51,802 nucleotides of DNA from a bacterium (GCA_021845685.1 JAJZVN010000013.1:1-51802), one strand, 5' to 3'. Shown: positions 8,181 to 15,706, counted from the stretch's first letter. Translations and numbers: made by a program. The notes: generated from the sequence alone by a model not told the origin.

Positions 8181-8204
8181 TTGGATTTTCGGTAGAAAAT
8201 CCAA
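8181..8204. repeat. 10-bp perfect hairpin with GGTA loop
   Basis: TTGGATTTTC GGTA GAAAATCCAA. It is flanked by CGTTTCCT (upstream) and AGGAAAGAAACG (downstream), which can pair as an outer stem, so it may be the tip of a larger structure spanning about 8147-8240. Confidence 0.6.
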
Positions 8205-8247
8205 GCATCTGCGTAGCAAGCGAACAAAGGAAAGAAACGACAAGAAT

Positions 8248-8292
8248 GCCCCATTCTTCAGTTTGTGGTTTTTACAAACTGAAGAATGGGGC
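8248..8292. repeat. 19-bp perfect hairpin with 7-nt loop
   Basis: GCCCCATTCTTCAGTTTGT (8248-8266) is perfectly complementary to 8274-8292 across the loop GGTTTTT. No T-run follows on either strand, so it is not a classical terminator. It is the longest perfect stem in the region and is comparable with the msd stem of retrons or the stem of a structured ncRNA. Confidence 0.75.
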
Positions 8293-9012
8293 AGAAAGGC
8301 TTATGTAATATGACTGCCCATGAGTGATTACTATTTTTAAATTTGATTTTTTTTAAAAATATGGTAATATAAAAATATTAGTCAATTCATTTATGATTCT
8401 GCGCTTTCATTGGCGGTGCTTTAAAGGGAATCATATATCTTCGCAAGAGATTAAAACTTACCTATTTTCGAAAGAAAATCAAAAACTTTCCAATCCGAAG
8501 CGGACGGATTATTAAATTCGCAAATATTTGCGCTACCGGTTTGTAAGGCCCTGTTGTTCTATGGTGATTTTTAAATTTATCTTTTGATAAGCGATGAAAA
8601 TACCGGTTGAACCAGTGATTTTATAATGGAATATTAAACATTCCTGCCGGAAAAGAAAAACATTTCCTTTTTCGTGCCGCCGATACAGTAAATACCTTTC
8701 TAAAGGAAGCCGAAATCTTCCATAGTTATCCTTAAATAACTATAAAAAAACAAGAAAAGACTTGCCGGGTCTATAAATTCGGAAAATAACTTTATAAAAA
8801 CATATAAGGATTATTGGCTTTATCCCTTTAGTTTAATCTTCAGTGAGCTGGGATTGTCTACCCGGTAGAAAGCCACCAAAAAAAAGACAATTCGACCTTA
8901 AAGCCGGAATCGTATGGTTCCAAAAACATATAATATGCAAAATAGGCAGACGCAAAAATGCCGCCGCCGGAATTTTGTTTAAAATTAACATTATTTATTG
9001 GAGGAAATAACA

Positions 9013-9885
9013 ATGACCAAAATAGAATATAAAATAAACCAGGAATTAAAGCAGATAAAGCATTTCCACAAAATGGATTCTCCGTTGTCCGTAGTTTCCA
9101 ACAAAAGCGACCACGATATTAGACAGGATATGCGCCGTATTGCCGCTGACGCCAGAAATTTCGGGATCGGCGTTACCGCAAATCAAAAAGGCGACATCGA
9201 AAAATGGACTAACGAGGATATTGTTAAAATGGTGGAATGCTATAAAACCCAAGGACTAAAGGACCCAACGATTATTAATTACGTTTCTTCTCTAAGGTCA
9301 TTTTTACATGAAACCGGAAGAACGAACATTGATATATCCAATGGTGAGCTTGGGCTTAAAAGGGTTACAGAATACAAAGATAAAAGCCTTAAAGCCAAGG
9401 GTGTGGACATCAATGAGAAACTTGCGTATTTCAAAGAAAAAGATGCCAATGTTTACGTTCAGCTAAAAATTGCGGCCATAGCCGGCCTTAGAAAAGAAGA
9501 AAGCGTCCATGCCGGACTTGCTTTATCTAAAGGTTATGACATCGTAAAAAATGGCATGCTCGAGTTAAAAGGTTCATGGTGCAAGAACGGCAGACCCAGA
9601 GAAATAAAACTTTCTTCCGAAAAGATTACGGAACTTGCGGAACTTAAGAAATATGCAATGAATAATAATTATAATATTAGCAGGACATTAAAGCAGGAAA
9701 AAGACCACCTGGGCAATTCTATAAAGAACGCAGGATTTAACATGCACGCCGTAAGACATTCAGTTGCGCAGGAAAGATATGCGGAACTGGTTTCAAACGG
9801 TGATTCCAAAAAAGAAGCCAAAACGGCAGTTTCCAATGAGCTTGGGCATAACAGAGATTACGTGACGAAAGTTTATCTTGGATAG
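9013..9885 (+). CDS. Second tyrosine recombinase (Integrase_1-like)
   Basis: 290 aa from the ATG at 9013, which has GGAGG eight bases upstream; a TTG five codons earlier is less likely. Catalytic residues are visible: Arg in AGLRKEES (about 160), the basic NGRPREIKL hairpin, HAVRHS (His 245, Arg 248), and LGHNRDYVTKVYL (His 279, nucleophile Tyr 288). An N-terminal SAM-like helical domain precedes. It resembles Integrase_1 proteins found in ICEs and islands rather than the tRNA integrase at 14461. No att site adjoins it. Possible roles are inversion, dimer resolution, or a relic of another element. It stands between the hairpin-rich region and the R-M genes. Confidence 0.8.
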   Translation: MTKIEYKINQELKQIKHFHKMDSPLSVVSNKSDHDIRQDMRRIAADARNFGIGVTANQKGDIEKWTNEDIVKMVECYKTQGLKDPTIINYVSSLRSFLHETGRTNIDISNGELGLKRVTEYKDKSLKAKGVDINEKLAYFKEKDANVYVQLKIAAIAGLRKEESVHAGLALSKGYDIVKNGMLELKGSWCKNGRPREIKLSSEKITELAELKKYAMNNNYNISRTLKQEKDHLGNSIKNAGFNMHAVRHSVAQERYAELVSNGDSKKEAKTAVSNELGHNRDYVTKVYLG

Positions 9886-9961
9886 GAATAGTTGTTAATT
9901 TAATTTTAATTTAGTTGACAAGTATGCTTACACTTATCTGCCATAAGGGTCAACTTTAGCA

Positions 9962-9989
9962 TTGACAATAATAACCGATGTATTATATG
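9962..9989 (+). promoter_or_regulatory. Candidate promoter for the type IIS R-M operon
   Basis: TTGACA (9962-9967), 16-base spacer, TATATG (9984-9989). A second TTGACA at 9915-9920, with GTCAAC at 9949-9954, gives an imperfect inverted repeat that could be an operator. R-M operons often have such control, but no C-protein gene is seen. Confidence 0.4.
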
Positions 9990-10052
9990 ATAAAATTAAT
10001 TAAATTTCAATATCAAGGATTGATTAATTTATTACATATTGGGACTTATAAT

Positions 10053-10244
10053 ATGCTTAAGTTTAAAAAACCTCCTTTGGCTAAAGTAATAGTAGCCATA
10101 CAATGGGCCTATATCCCACATTCTTTTCATCGGGTCAACAAAACATTTGGTAAATTAATTTCAGCTTTTACTAATAAGGCTACAAAGGAAGATTTATGTC
10201 AATTCGAAAGCATACCAATACTTTTTGTTCTTAGGGGTTTATAA
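10053..10244 (+). pseudogene. Fragment resembling the N terminus of TIGR04255-family proteins
   Basis: Starting at the ATG, the frame reads MLKFKKPPLAKVIVAIQW, like the 'K.K.PP.VEAV...F' beginning of TIGR04255 proteins, which are sporadic proteins often near defence genes. The full family is about 250 aa; here only about 64 codons remain and the frame ends one base before the methyltransferase start. Probably a remnant displaced by the R-M genes. The resemblance is from memory and short. Confidence 0.3.
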
Positions 10245-10245
10245 G

Positions 10246-12771
10246 ATGAAAACTAAAAAAAGATTGACATATATAAGTTTATTCAGCAGTGCTGGGATAG
10301 GTTGTTACGGTTTTAAAATGGTAAATTACGATTGCGTTGCTACTGTTGAAATTCTTGAAAAGCGTTTAAAAATACAACGCTATAATCATAAATGCAAATA
10401 TGATTCGGCATATATAAGCGATGACATTACAACTGATGAATCTAAAGTTAAAATTAAGTCCGAATTAAATCGCTGGAATATTAAAAAAAACGACCTTGAT
10501 GTGCTAATAGCAACTCCACCTTGCCAAGGGATATCGGTAGCAAATCATAAAAAGGGGAACGAATTACGCAGAAATTCCTTGATTACCGAATCTATTTCAT
10601 TAATAAAAGAAATAAGTCCAAAATTTTTTATTTTTGAAAATGTACGCGGTTTTCTAACGGCGCTATGTACCGATTTTGACAGTAAAGATAAAAAAATAAA
10701 AGAAGTCATAGAAATAAATCTTGCAGGGCATTATCATATTAATTACCAAGTTATAAATTTTAAGGACTACGGTTGTCTTTCAAGTAGGACTAGAACTCTG
10801 ATTGTAGGCACCAGAAAAGATTTGAAAGAAATTACACCTTTAAATATTTTTCCGGAACTTTCCAAAGAAAAATCATTAAGAGAAACAATCGGACATTTGC
10901 CATCGCTAAATAAAATTGGGGAGATTTCAGAATCAGATATTTTTCACGGCTTTAAAAAATATGCCGCTGAAATGCGCGAATGGATTAAAGATATTAAAGA
11001 GGGCGAATCGGCATTTGACAATAAAGATTATAAAAAAATCCCTCATAAAATCGTTAACGGTTTAATATCCTGTAATGTTAATAAAAACGGCGACAAATAC
11101 AAGCGGCAGTGCTGGGATAAGGTTGCCCCTTGTGTTCATACAAGAAATGACATTTTATCCAGCCAGAATACCGTTCACCCAACAGACGACAGGGTGTTTA
11201 GCATACGCGAACTAATGTTAATGATGTCTATTCCGGATTCATTTAACTGGACAGACAAAACAATTAAAGAATTAAATGCTCTATCCGTTGAAGAAAAAGA
11301 AAAGTTCTTGGCAAAAGAAGAGATGAATATTCGCAATTGCATTGGGGAAGCTGTTCCTACAATTATATTTCAGCAATTGGCAAATAAAATAAAAAATTAC
11401 TTGTTAAATGACAAATTCGACGAAAAAGCAATAAAAAAAATAATTAAGCAGCATAGACTTGAAAGTATAGATAATCTAAAAAATTATATTAAGGAAAACA
11501 CTGATAAGCAAAGTTATTCTGTTCTTTCTAAAATTGCAGAGCTATCAAATACTGCAAGAACAGAAACCGCGGCATACTATACTAGACAAGATATTTGCTT
11601 TTCTATTATAAAAGACTTACCTGAAGCAAAAGATTTTAAAGTTTTAAGAATTCTTGAGCCATCGGTCGGCGTTGGCAATTTTATACCTTTATTAATTGAA
11701 AAATATAAAACTATTAATGAAGTTATAATTGATGTTGTTGATATAGATAAAAATTCAATTGAAGTTTTCAAGCTATTATTAAAAATATTGAAAATCCCAA
11801 AAAACATTACAATTAATTTCATTAATGCCGATTTCCTTGCATATGATTTTAAATTTAAATACGATATTATTATTGGAAATCCTCCTTTTAAAAAAATAAC
11901 TCACGATAAACTTTTATTGGCTGCTTATAAGAAAAAAGCCTATAATACCGACTCCAATAATTTATTTTCTTTCTTTATCGAGAAGTCGTTATGTCTTGGA
12001 AACGTGGTTTCATTAATAGTTCCTAAAAGCCTTATTAATGCGCCTGAATTTAACAAAACAAGAGAGCTGTTAGAGAACATAATGGTTAAAAAAATTACTG
12101 ATTATGGGGAAAGCGGATTTAAAGGCGTTAAGATTGAGACAATAAGCTTCATAGCGTTTACACAAAAGAAACCAAAAAATAATAAGGTAGAAATTGAGTC
12201 TTACATTACTGATAATATAAGAATGCAATCGCAAGAATATATTTTTTCAAAAGAGTTTCCATATTGGTTAATTTATCGAGATAGTTTTTTCGATTCAATT
12301 GCCAAAAAGATGAATTTCGGCATATTTAATGCCTACCGCGACAGACAAATTACGAAAAAAATAACTAATGGTTCAGGTCGAATAAGAGTTTTAAAGTCAA
12401 GAAACATAAGTTCAATTAAAACGATCGATATTAAAAACTATGACTCATATATTAATAAAATTGAAAATCTAAGTGTAGGAAAATTTCTAAATAATACTTC
12501 TGCGGTATTGGTTCCAAATCTTACATACTTACCAAGAGCATGTTTTTTACCCGAGAATGCCGTAACCGATGGGTCAGTCGCAATTCTTACGCTTAAAGAT
12601 GATGCTATTTCTCTTGATAAGAGAGATTTAGAATATTTCGGGACAAAAGAATATAAGGAATTTTATAGAATAGCAAGGAATTTTGGGACACGTTCCTTGA
12701 ATATCGACAACAATTCAGTTTTCTTTTTCGGAGTTTTAAAAAATGCAGGCGATAAAAGATTATCTTGCTAA
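10246..12771 (+). CDS. Fused m5C + m6A DNA methyltransferase (type IIS, Alw26I/Eco31I/Esp3I-like)
   Basis: 841 aa, two enzymes in one chain. The N-terminal half is a cytosine-5 methyltransferase: LFSSAGIG (SAM site, about residue 10), TPPCQG (catalytic Cys, about 91), FENVRGF (about 130), SSRTRTLIVG (about 180), a target-recognition region, RVFSIRELM..SIPDSF (about 315) and NCIGEAVP (about 363). The C-terminal half is an adenine-N6 methyltransferase: YYTRQDI, LEPSVGVGNF (about 470) and GNPPFKK (about 543). Enzymes protecting an asymmetric site need one methylase per strand, and m5C plus m6A is known for Alw26I/Eco31I/Esp3I. The start ATG has AGGGG eight bases upstream; a TTG seven codons earlier is less likely. 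It overlaps the endonuclease gene by 29 bases. Confidence 0.85.
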   Translation: MKTKKRLTYISLFSSAGIGCYGFKMVNYDCVATVEILEKRLKIQRYNHKCKYDSAYISDDITTDESKVKIKSELNRWNIKKNDLDVLIATPPCQGISVANHKKGNELRRNSLITESISLIKEISPKFFIFENVRGFLTALCTDFDSKDKKIKEVIEINLAGHYHINYQVINFKDYGCLSSRTRTLIVGTRKDLKEITPLNIFPELSKEKSLRETIGHLPSLNKIGEISESDIFHGFKKYAAEMREWIKDIKEGESAFDNKDYKKIPHKIVNGLISCNVNKNGDKYKRQCWDKVAPCVHTRNDILSSQNTVHPTDDRVFSIRELMLMMSIPDSFNWTDKTIKELNALSVEEKEKFLAKEEMNIRNCIGEAVPTIIFQQLANKIKNYLLNDKFDEKAIKKIIKQHRLESIDNLKNYIKENTDKQSYSVLSKIAELSNTARTETAAYYTRQDICFSIIKDLPEAKDFKVLRILEPSVGVGNFIPLLIEKYKTINEVIIDVVDIDKNSIEVFKLLLKILKIPKNITINFINADFLAYDFKFKYDIIIGNPPFKKITHDKLLLAAYKKKAYNTDSNNLFSFFIEKSLCLGNVVSLIVPKSLINAPEFNKTRELLENIMVKKITDYGESGFKGVKIETISFIAFTQKKPKNNKVEIESYITDNIRMQSQEYIFSKEFPYWLIYRDSFFDSIAKKMNFGIFNAYRDRQITKKITNGSGRIRVLKSRNISSIKTIDIKNYDSYINKIENLSVGKFLNNTSAVLVPNLTYLPRACFLPENAVTDGSVAILTLKDDAISLDKRDLEYFGTKEYKEFYRIARNFGTRSLNIDNNSVFFFGVLKNAGDKRLSC

Positions 12772-13945
12772 TTTTAATTTAGATATAAGAGAATCCGGCG
12801 ATGCTAGATTTATGGACCAAAAATGCACGCCCGATGTTATTTCTATAATAGCCGACTGCGTAATAAATTTTGTCGGAAATAATCACGATAAAACTTTTAC
12901 AGTAAACGATATTTGGAATTCCCAATATTTTATTAAAACTGTAAGTAATATTTTTAAGAAGCCGGAAGCTAATAATCCGACAGTAGAACATGAATACGAT
13001 AAATTTATTGCACAACCATTAAGGACACTAGCATATTCCCATGTCCTTAATATTGAGAAATCCGGGGTTACAAATTTATATTCCATTGCCGAATATGATA
13101 TTTTAGAGTATATATCTTTAAAAGATAGGAATGCTTATTTGTTCCTATGTGAATATCTGGAAAAAGTTTTAATTGATAGCGGTATTTACAGTAGTTTTGA
13201 AAACTATAAGAATCTTTATTTAGGGCATAAATTAGATACAGCCGCTTTTAATACTCTTAAAGAGAAATTCCAAAGATTTATTATAGGTAATACCAAAATA
13301 AATGGTTATGTAGAAGTTAATAGGATATTTCCTAAGATTCTAAATATTTATGCTGTCCAAAATAATCTGCCGGGAACTATCAAAGGGTTCCTTTCCAAAT
13401 TTGAATTTTCTTATTCTGATTTAATGTATAATCGAAAAAACTGGAGAGATGTTAAGAAAGATAAAAAAATCTCCAGACAAGAGGCAGAAGCCGAATATAA
13501 TTTATTAAATTTAGAGTCAAAAAACTACTATGATGATTATTTAATTCAAAAAGCAATGAACCAAATAAGAAAAATGTATACAGAAAGTGAAGTAAGAGAC
13601 CAATGGTCCATCGGAGAAGCAACCCAAATACATCATATATTTCCAAAACAGAAATTTCCACAAATAGCCCATTATTTAGAAAATTTAATAAAACTTAACG
13701 CAACACAGCATTATACTAAGGCTCACCCGAGTAATAAAACAAATAGTATAAACATTGACTACCAACTTGTTTGCCTACTTGCAAAATCCGATAGCATAGA
13801 AAGATCTTTACAGATAAACCAACCTTATTACCGGAAAGAATCTTTTATATATTGTATAAATACAGGATTATCGGCAGAATTAAAATACGATCTTACTTTT
13901 AAGCAAATAAAAGCAGAATTGGCAACCATTTACAATAATCTTTAA
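12743..13945 (+). CDS. HNH restriction endonuclease, type IIS-like
   Basis: 400 aa. The C-terminal part holds an HNH nuclease motif: TQIHHIFPKQKFPQI (about residues 294-308), then LENLIKLNATQHYTKAHP with the central Asn and final His. The N-terminal 280 residues should carry DNA recognition. Eco31I is known to cut with a single HNH site, and together with the upstream m5C/m6A fusion this makes an Alw26I/Eco31I/Esp3I-type system the best reading. It overlaps the methyltransferase gene, so translation is coupled and methylase is made first. The recognition sequence cannot be read from the protein. A generic HNH protein is the alternative. Confidence 0.75.
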   Translation: MQAIKDYLANFNLDIRESGDARFMDQKCTPDVISIIADCVINFVGNNHDKTFTVNDIWNSQYFIKTVSNIFKKPEANNPTVEHEYDKFIAQPLRTLAYSHVLNIEKSGVTNLYSIAEYDILEYISLKDRNAYLFLCEYLEKVLIDSGIYSSFENYKNLYLGHKLDTAAFNTLKEKFQRFIIGNTKINGYVEVNRIFPKILNIYAVQNNLPGTIKGFLSKFEFSYSDLMYNRKNWRDVKKDKKISRQEAEAEYNLLNLESKNYYDDYLIQKAMNQIRKMYTESEVRDQWSIGEATQIHHIFPKQKFPQIAHYLENLIKLNATQHYTKAHPSNKTNSINIDYQLVCLLAKSDSIERSLQINQPYYRKESFIYCINTGLSAELKYDLTFKQIKAELATIYNNL

Positions 13946-13974
13946 GAAATATAATAGGGGGGGTAATTATTATC

Positions 13975-14355
13975 ATGGTGAATCTTTTATTCGGGAAAAA
14001 GAGGCAAATCGCATTTAATACAAATAACGAGTTTTATGAATCACTCGGATTTTTATCAAAAAACAACGATACGACCTCATTGCATTGGGAACATAATGAA
14101 ACAAGCGGCGCATGGGGAAGCGAAGGCAGAATCCATTTCTATATAGAAGACAGATTTTATCCTTTGTACTTTAGTAGGTCATTCACAGCTGGTACGGGAA
14201 ATATTATTCATAGAGTAAATTGTAATGAATATGTAGAATATATTTCAACGCATCATTATTTTCAAATGGGCCATATCCAGAATACACAAAATATTTTAAC
14301 GACAATTCCAAGTAGGTATTTGACCGATTTTAATAGAGGATTATTTGTGCTGTAA
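13975..14355 (+). CDS. Unknown small protein trailing the R-M operon
   Basis: 126 aa, not recognised. Rich in aromatic residues and His with beta-type patterning (TSLHWEHNETSGAWGSEGR, FYIEDRFYPLYFSRSF); no Cys, signal peptide or membrane segment. It follows the endonuclease by 29 bases on the same strand. The G7 stretch upstream is 14 bases from the ATG, further than usual, so the exact start is uncertain. It may be an accessory of the R-M system or separate cargo. Confidence 0.5.
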   Translation: MVNLLFGKKRQIAFNTNNEFYESLGFLSKNNDTTSLHWEHNETSGAWGSEGRIHFYIEDRFYPLYFSRSFTAGTGNIIHRVNCNEYVEYISTHHYFQMGHIQNTQNILTTIPSRYLTDFNRGLFVL

Positions 14356-14414
14356 CAGGTACTGTCAATAATTTTGAACATTACCAAATTAATAATATTC
14401 TAAGGAGAATTATT

Positions 14415-14453
14415 ATGGGCACTAAAGAACAAAAAGAAAAGCTGACATTCTAA
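14415..14453 (+). pseudogene. 12-codon stub with strong ribosome-binding site
   Basis: AAGGAG stands eight bases before an ATG that opens MGTKEQKEKLTF and stops, seven bases before the end of the convergent integrase gene. It looks like the surviving start of a gene removed when the element's right end was assembled, or a very small peptide gene. Confidence 0.25.
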
Positions 14454-14460
14454 ATAACAA

Positions 14461-15495
14461 TTATTTATCCCTCCACACATCATTAACAGCTTTCCGTAGC
14501 GTATCCGGCACCAAATGGCTATAACGCTTGGTCATTTGCGTCGTACGGTGTCCAAGGAGTTCCCCAGTGATATACAGGCTCGTTCCGCCCATAACCATTT
14601 TGCTCGCAAAGACGTGCCGCAAATCGTGTATCCGCAAATCCTTAAGTCCGGCATTCCGGCAGGCCGTTTTGAATGAATGTTTAAAATCGACGATTTTTTT
14701 ACTGGAATTGTTAAACACATACAAACAGTCGCCCTCTCTCCCAACTCCGCTTAAAAGGTCTTTTAAAGGGCTGGAAACCGGTATGTAGCGGTCGCGCTTT
14801 GTCTTCGTCGCCTTTATGGCGATAACACAGTTCTGTAAGTCCACATCATCCCATTTTAAGTTAAGGGCTTCGCCTTTCCGGCATCCGGTGTAAATTAAAA
14901 AAGTAATTATGTCGCGGGTAAATTTATTTGCGGCGCCGTCGATGAGTTTTTGTATGTCTTCGTCGGACAGGGTTTTGAGGCGGGAAAGTTCGTTTAATTT
15001 TTTAACTCCAGCACAGGGGTTTTTGTCGGTATATTTTTTCTCGACGCAGTAATTAAAAAAATTGCGCATTATGGCAATCTCGTAATTAACAGAGCTGAAA
15101 TTTATTTCTGATTCCTTTTTGCCCTTATTTTTAGCCAGGCCCATAATTTCGCGCATTCTTTCGAGCTGATAATTTTTAATATCCGGCGTTGCTATATTAT
15201 TTAACGCTTTGTTTCCGAATACGGGTAGGAAATGATTTGCGGCGGTTCTTTTTCTTACGTCGGGATTAACCTGCGTCTTTAAATATTCCTGCCAAAGTAT
15301 AGTAAAATTTGCTATACTTTTCTTCAGAATCGGAATCCTGTGTCCCTCTCTTGCCATATCGGTCTGCTTAGCTTCCGCGATAAGTTTGGCCGATTGCTTG
15401 TCCGAGGTTTTAGTACTGCCCTGATAGTGCTTTCCCTGGTAGGTTATGCTATAATACCAGTTTTTAGAGTTTTTAGGTCTGTAAATGCTTGCCAT
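14461..15495 (-). CDS. Tyrosine integrase of the tRNA-Gln island
   Basis: 344 aa from the ATG at 15495, which has GAGGGG upstream; a TTG eleven codons earlier is a weaker start. The N terminus carries an arm-binding beta domain (SIYRPKNSKNWYYSITYQGK), followed by a core-binding domain (to about 165) and the catalytic domain with Arg 206 (TGCRKGEAL), a Lys in TKTKRDRYIPV, HDLRH (His 290, Arg 293), LGHR (His 316) and nucleophile Tyr 325 (MTKRYSHL). It reads away from tRNA-Gln, with its start 138 bp from the tRNA 3' end, the usual position for an element that integrates in that tRNA. It should catalyse exchange between the 56-bp repeats. Confidence 0.92.
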   Translation of the reverse strand: MASIYRPKNSKNWYYSITYQGKHYQGSTKTSDKQSAKLIAEAKQTDMAREGHRIPILKKSIANFTILWQEYLKTQVNPDVRKRTAANHFLPVFGNKALNNIATPDIKNYQLERMREIMGLAKNKGKKESEINFSSVNYEIAIMRNFFNYCVEKKYTDKNPCAGVKKLNELSRLKTLSDEDIQKLIDGAANKFTRDIITFLIYTGCRKGEALNLKWDDVDLQNCVIAIKATKTKRDRYIPVSSPLKDLLSGVGREGDCLYVFNNSSKKIVDFKHSFKTACRNAGLKDLRIHDLRHVFASKMVMGGTSLYITGELLGHRTTQMTKRYSHLVPDTLRKAVNDVWRDK

Positions 15496-15520
15496 TGCCG
15501 ATTTACCCCTCTTTAAAAAG

Positions 15521-15541
15521 TATAGCAATAGTATAGCAAAA
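15521..15541. repeat. Paired TATAGCAA repeats at right island end
   Basis: TATAGCAATA (15521-15530) and TATAGCAAAA (15532-15541), just upstream of the integrase start, match the left-end pair at 2309-2330. Probably arm-type binding sites for the integrase, which may also autoregulate its own promoter there. Inference from position and sequence. Confidence 0.5.
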
Positions 15542-15625
15542 TAATGTCATACCTATTCATTTTTATACATTTTTTTGCATAGGCTTGTCAAGAGGAAAAT
15601 GCCGGAACAGCTTGTTTACTGCGGT

Positions 15626-15681
15626 TTTTGAATGGCTGGGGGAGAAGGATTCGAACCTCCGTAATGGGAGTCAGAGTCCCA
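15626..15681 (-). other. attR: 56-bp direct repeat inside tRNA-Gln
   Basis: Perfect copy of 2197-2252. It covers the tRNA 3' part up to the anticodon 5' stem plus seven bases of downstream DNA. The first difference (base 15682) lies in the anticodon stem, placing the likely crossover in the anticodon-loop to T-arm region. Confidence 0.92.
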
Positions 15682-15706
15682 GGTCCTGCCGCTAGACGAT
15701 CCCCCA
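15633..15706 (-). tRNA. tRNA-Gln (anticodon CTG)
   Basis: 74 nt with encoded CCA. Acceptor TGGGGGA pairs with TCCCCCA, discriminator G; the D arm contains GTCTAGCGGCAGGAC; the anticodon stem TGGGA/TCCCA encloses the loop CTCTGAC, giving anticodon CTG; the T loop is TTCGAAT. The first pair T-A and discriminator G are typical of glutamine tRNAs. It is the intact integration target of the island; the 3' part is supplied by the element. Confidence 0.95.

Larger units (their letters stand above)
7777..9012. ncRNA. Hairpin-rich non-coding region beside the RT (candidate structured RNA)
   Basis: 1.2 kb without a credible gene, visibly richer in G and C than other intergenic DNA here. At least eight strong inverted repeats are present: 7865-7872/7883-7890, 7896-7904/7915-7923, 7929-7946/8019-8036, 8041-8060/8099-8122, 8181-8190/8195-8204, 8248-8266/8274-8292, palindrome 8519-8532, and 8722-8729/8736-8743. 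The part up to about 8300 lies immediately upstream of the leftward RT gene, where retron and several DRT systems encode the RNA template. Alternatively it is the replication origin or regulatory region of the element, or holds structured RNAs read rightward toward the recombinase. Transcription and direction are not proven. Confidence 0.45.
2197..15681. mobile_element. 13.4-kb satellite-like integrative element in tRNA-Gln
   Basis: Bounded by the 56-bp repeats at 2197-2252 and 15626-15681, with a tyrosine integrase reading away from the intact tRNA-Gln. Gene order from the left: HTH protein, AlpA-like protein, primase-like TOPRIM protein, DUF3987-like ATPase, small unknown, reverse transcriptase (opposite strand), hairpin-rich non-coding DNA, second tyrosine recombinase, fused methyltransferase, HNH endonuclease, unknown, integrase. 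An AlpA-primase-helicase module plus integrase without structural genes is typical of phage satellites and small genomic islands; the RT and the R-M system look like defence cargo. The replication ATPase is frameshifted, so mobility may now be impaired. Confidence 0.88.

Noticed and set aside
7777-8300. Classical retron msr-msd
   Set aside because: The stems are compatible, but no clear a1/a2 pair with the priming-guanosine context could be identified; kept only as a general structured-RNA candidate.
8123-8308. 61-codon open frame in the hairpin region
   Set aside because: It lies across several inverted repeats, has no ribosome-binding site and its composition is explained by the palindromes.
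9978-10244. Complete 88-aa gene before the methyltransferase
   Set aside because: The first 25 codons look like non-coding AT-rich promoter DNA; only the part from 10053 resembles a known N terminus, hence listed as a fragment.
15297-15325. TATAGTAAAATTTGCTATA motif inside the integrase gene as another arm site
   Set aside because: It lies well within coding sequence and shares only part of the TATAGCAA core in inverted form; probably chance.
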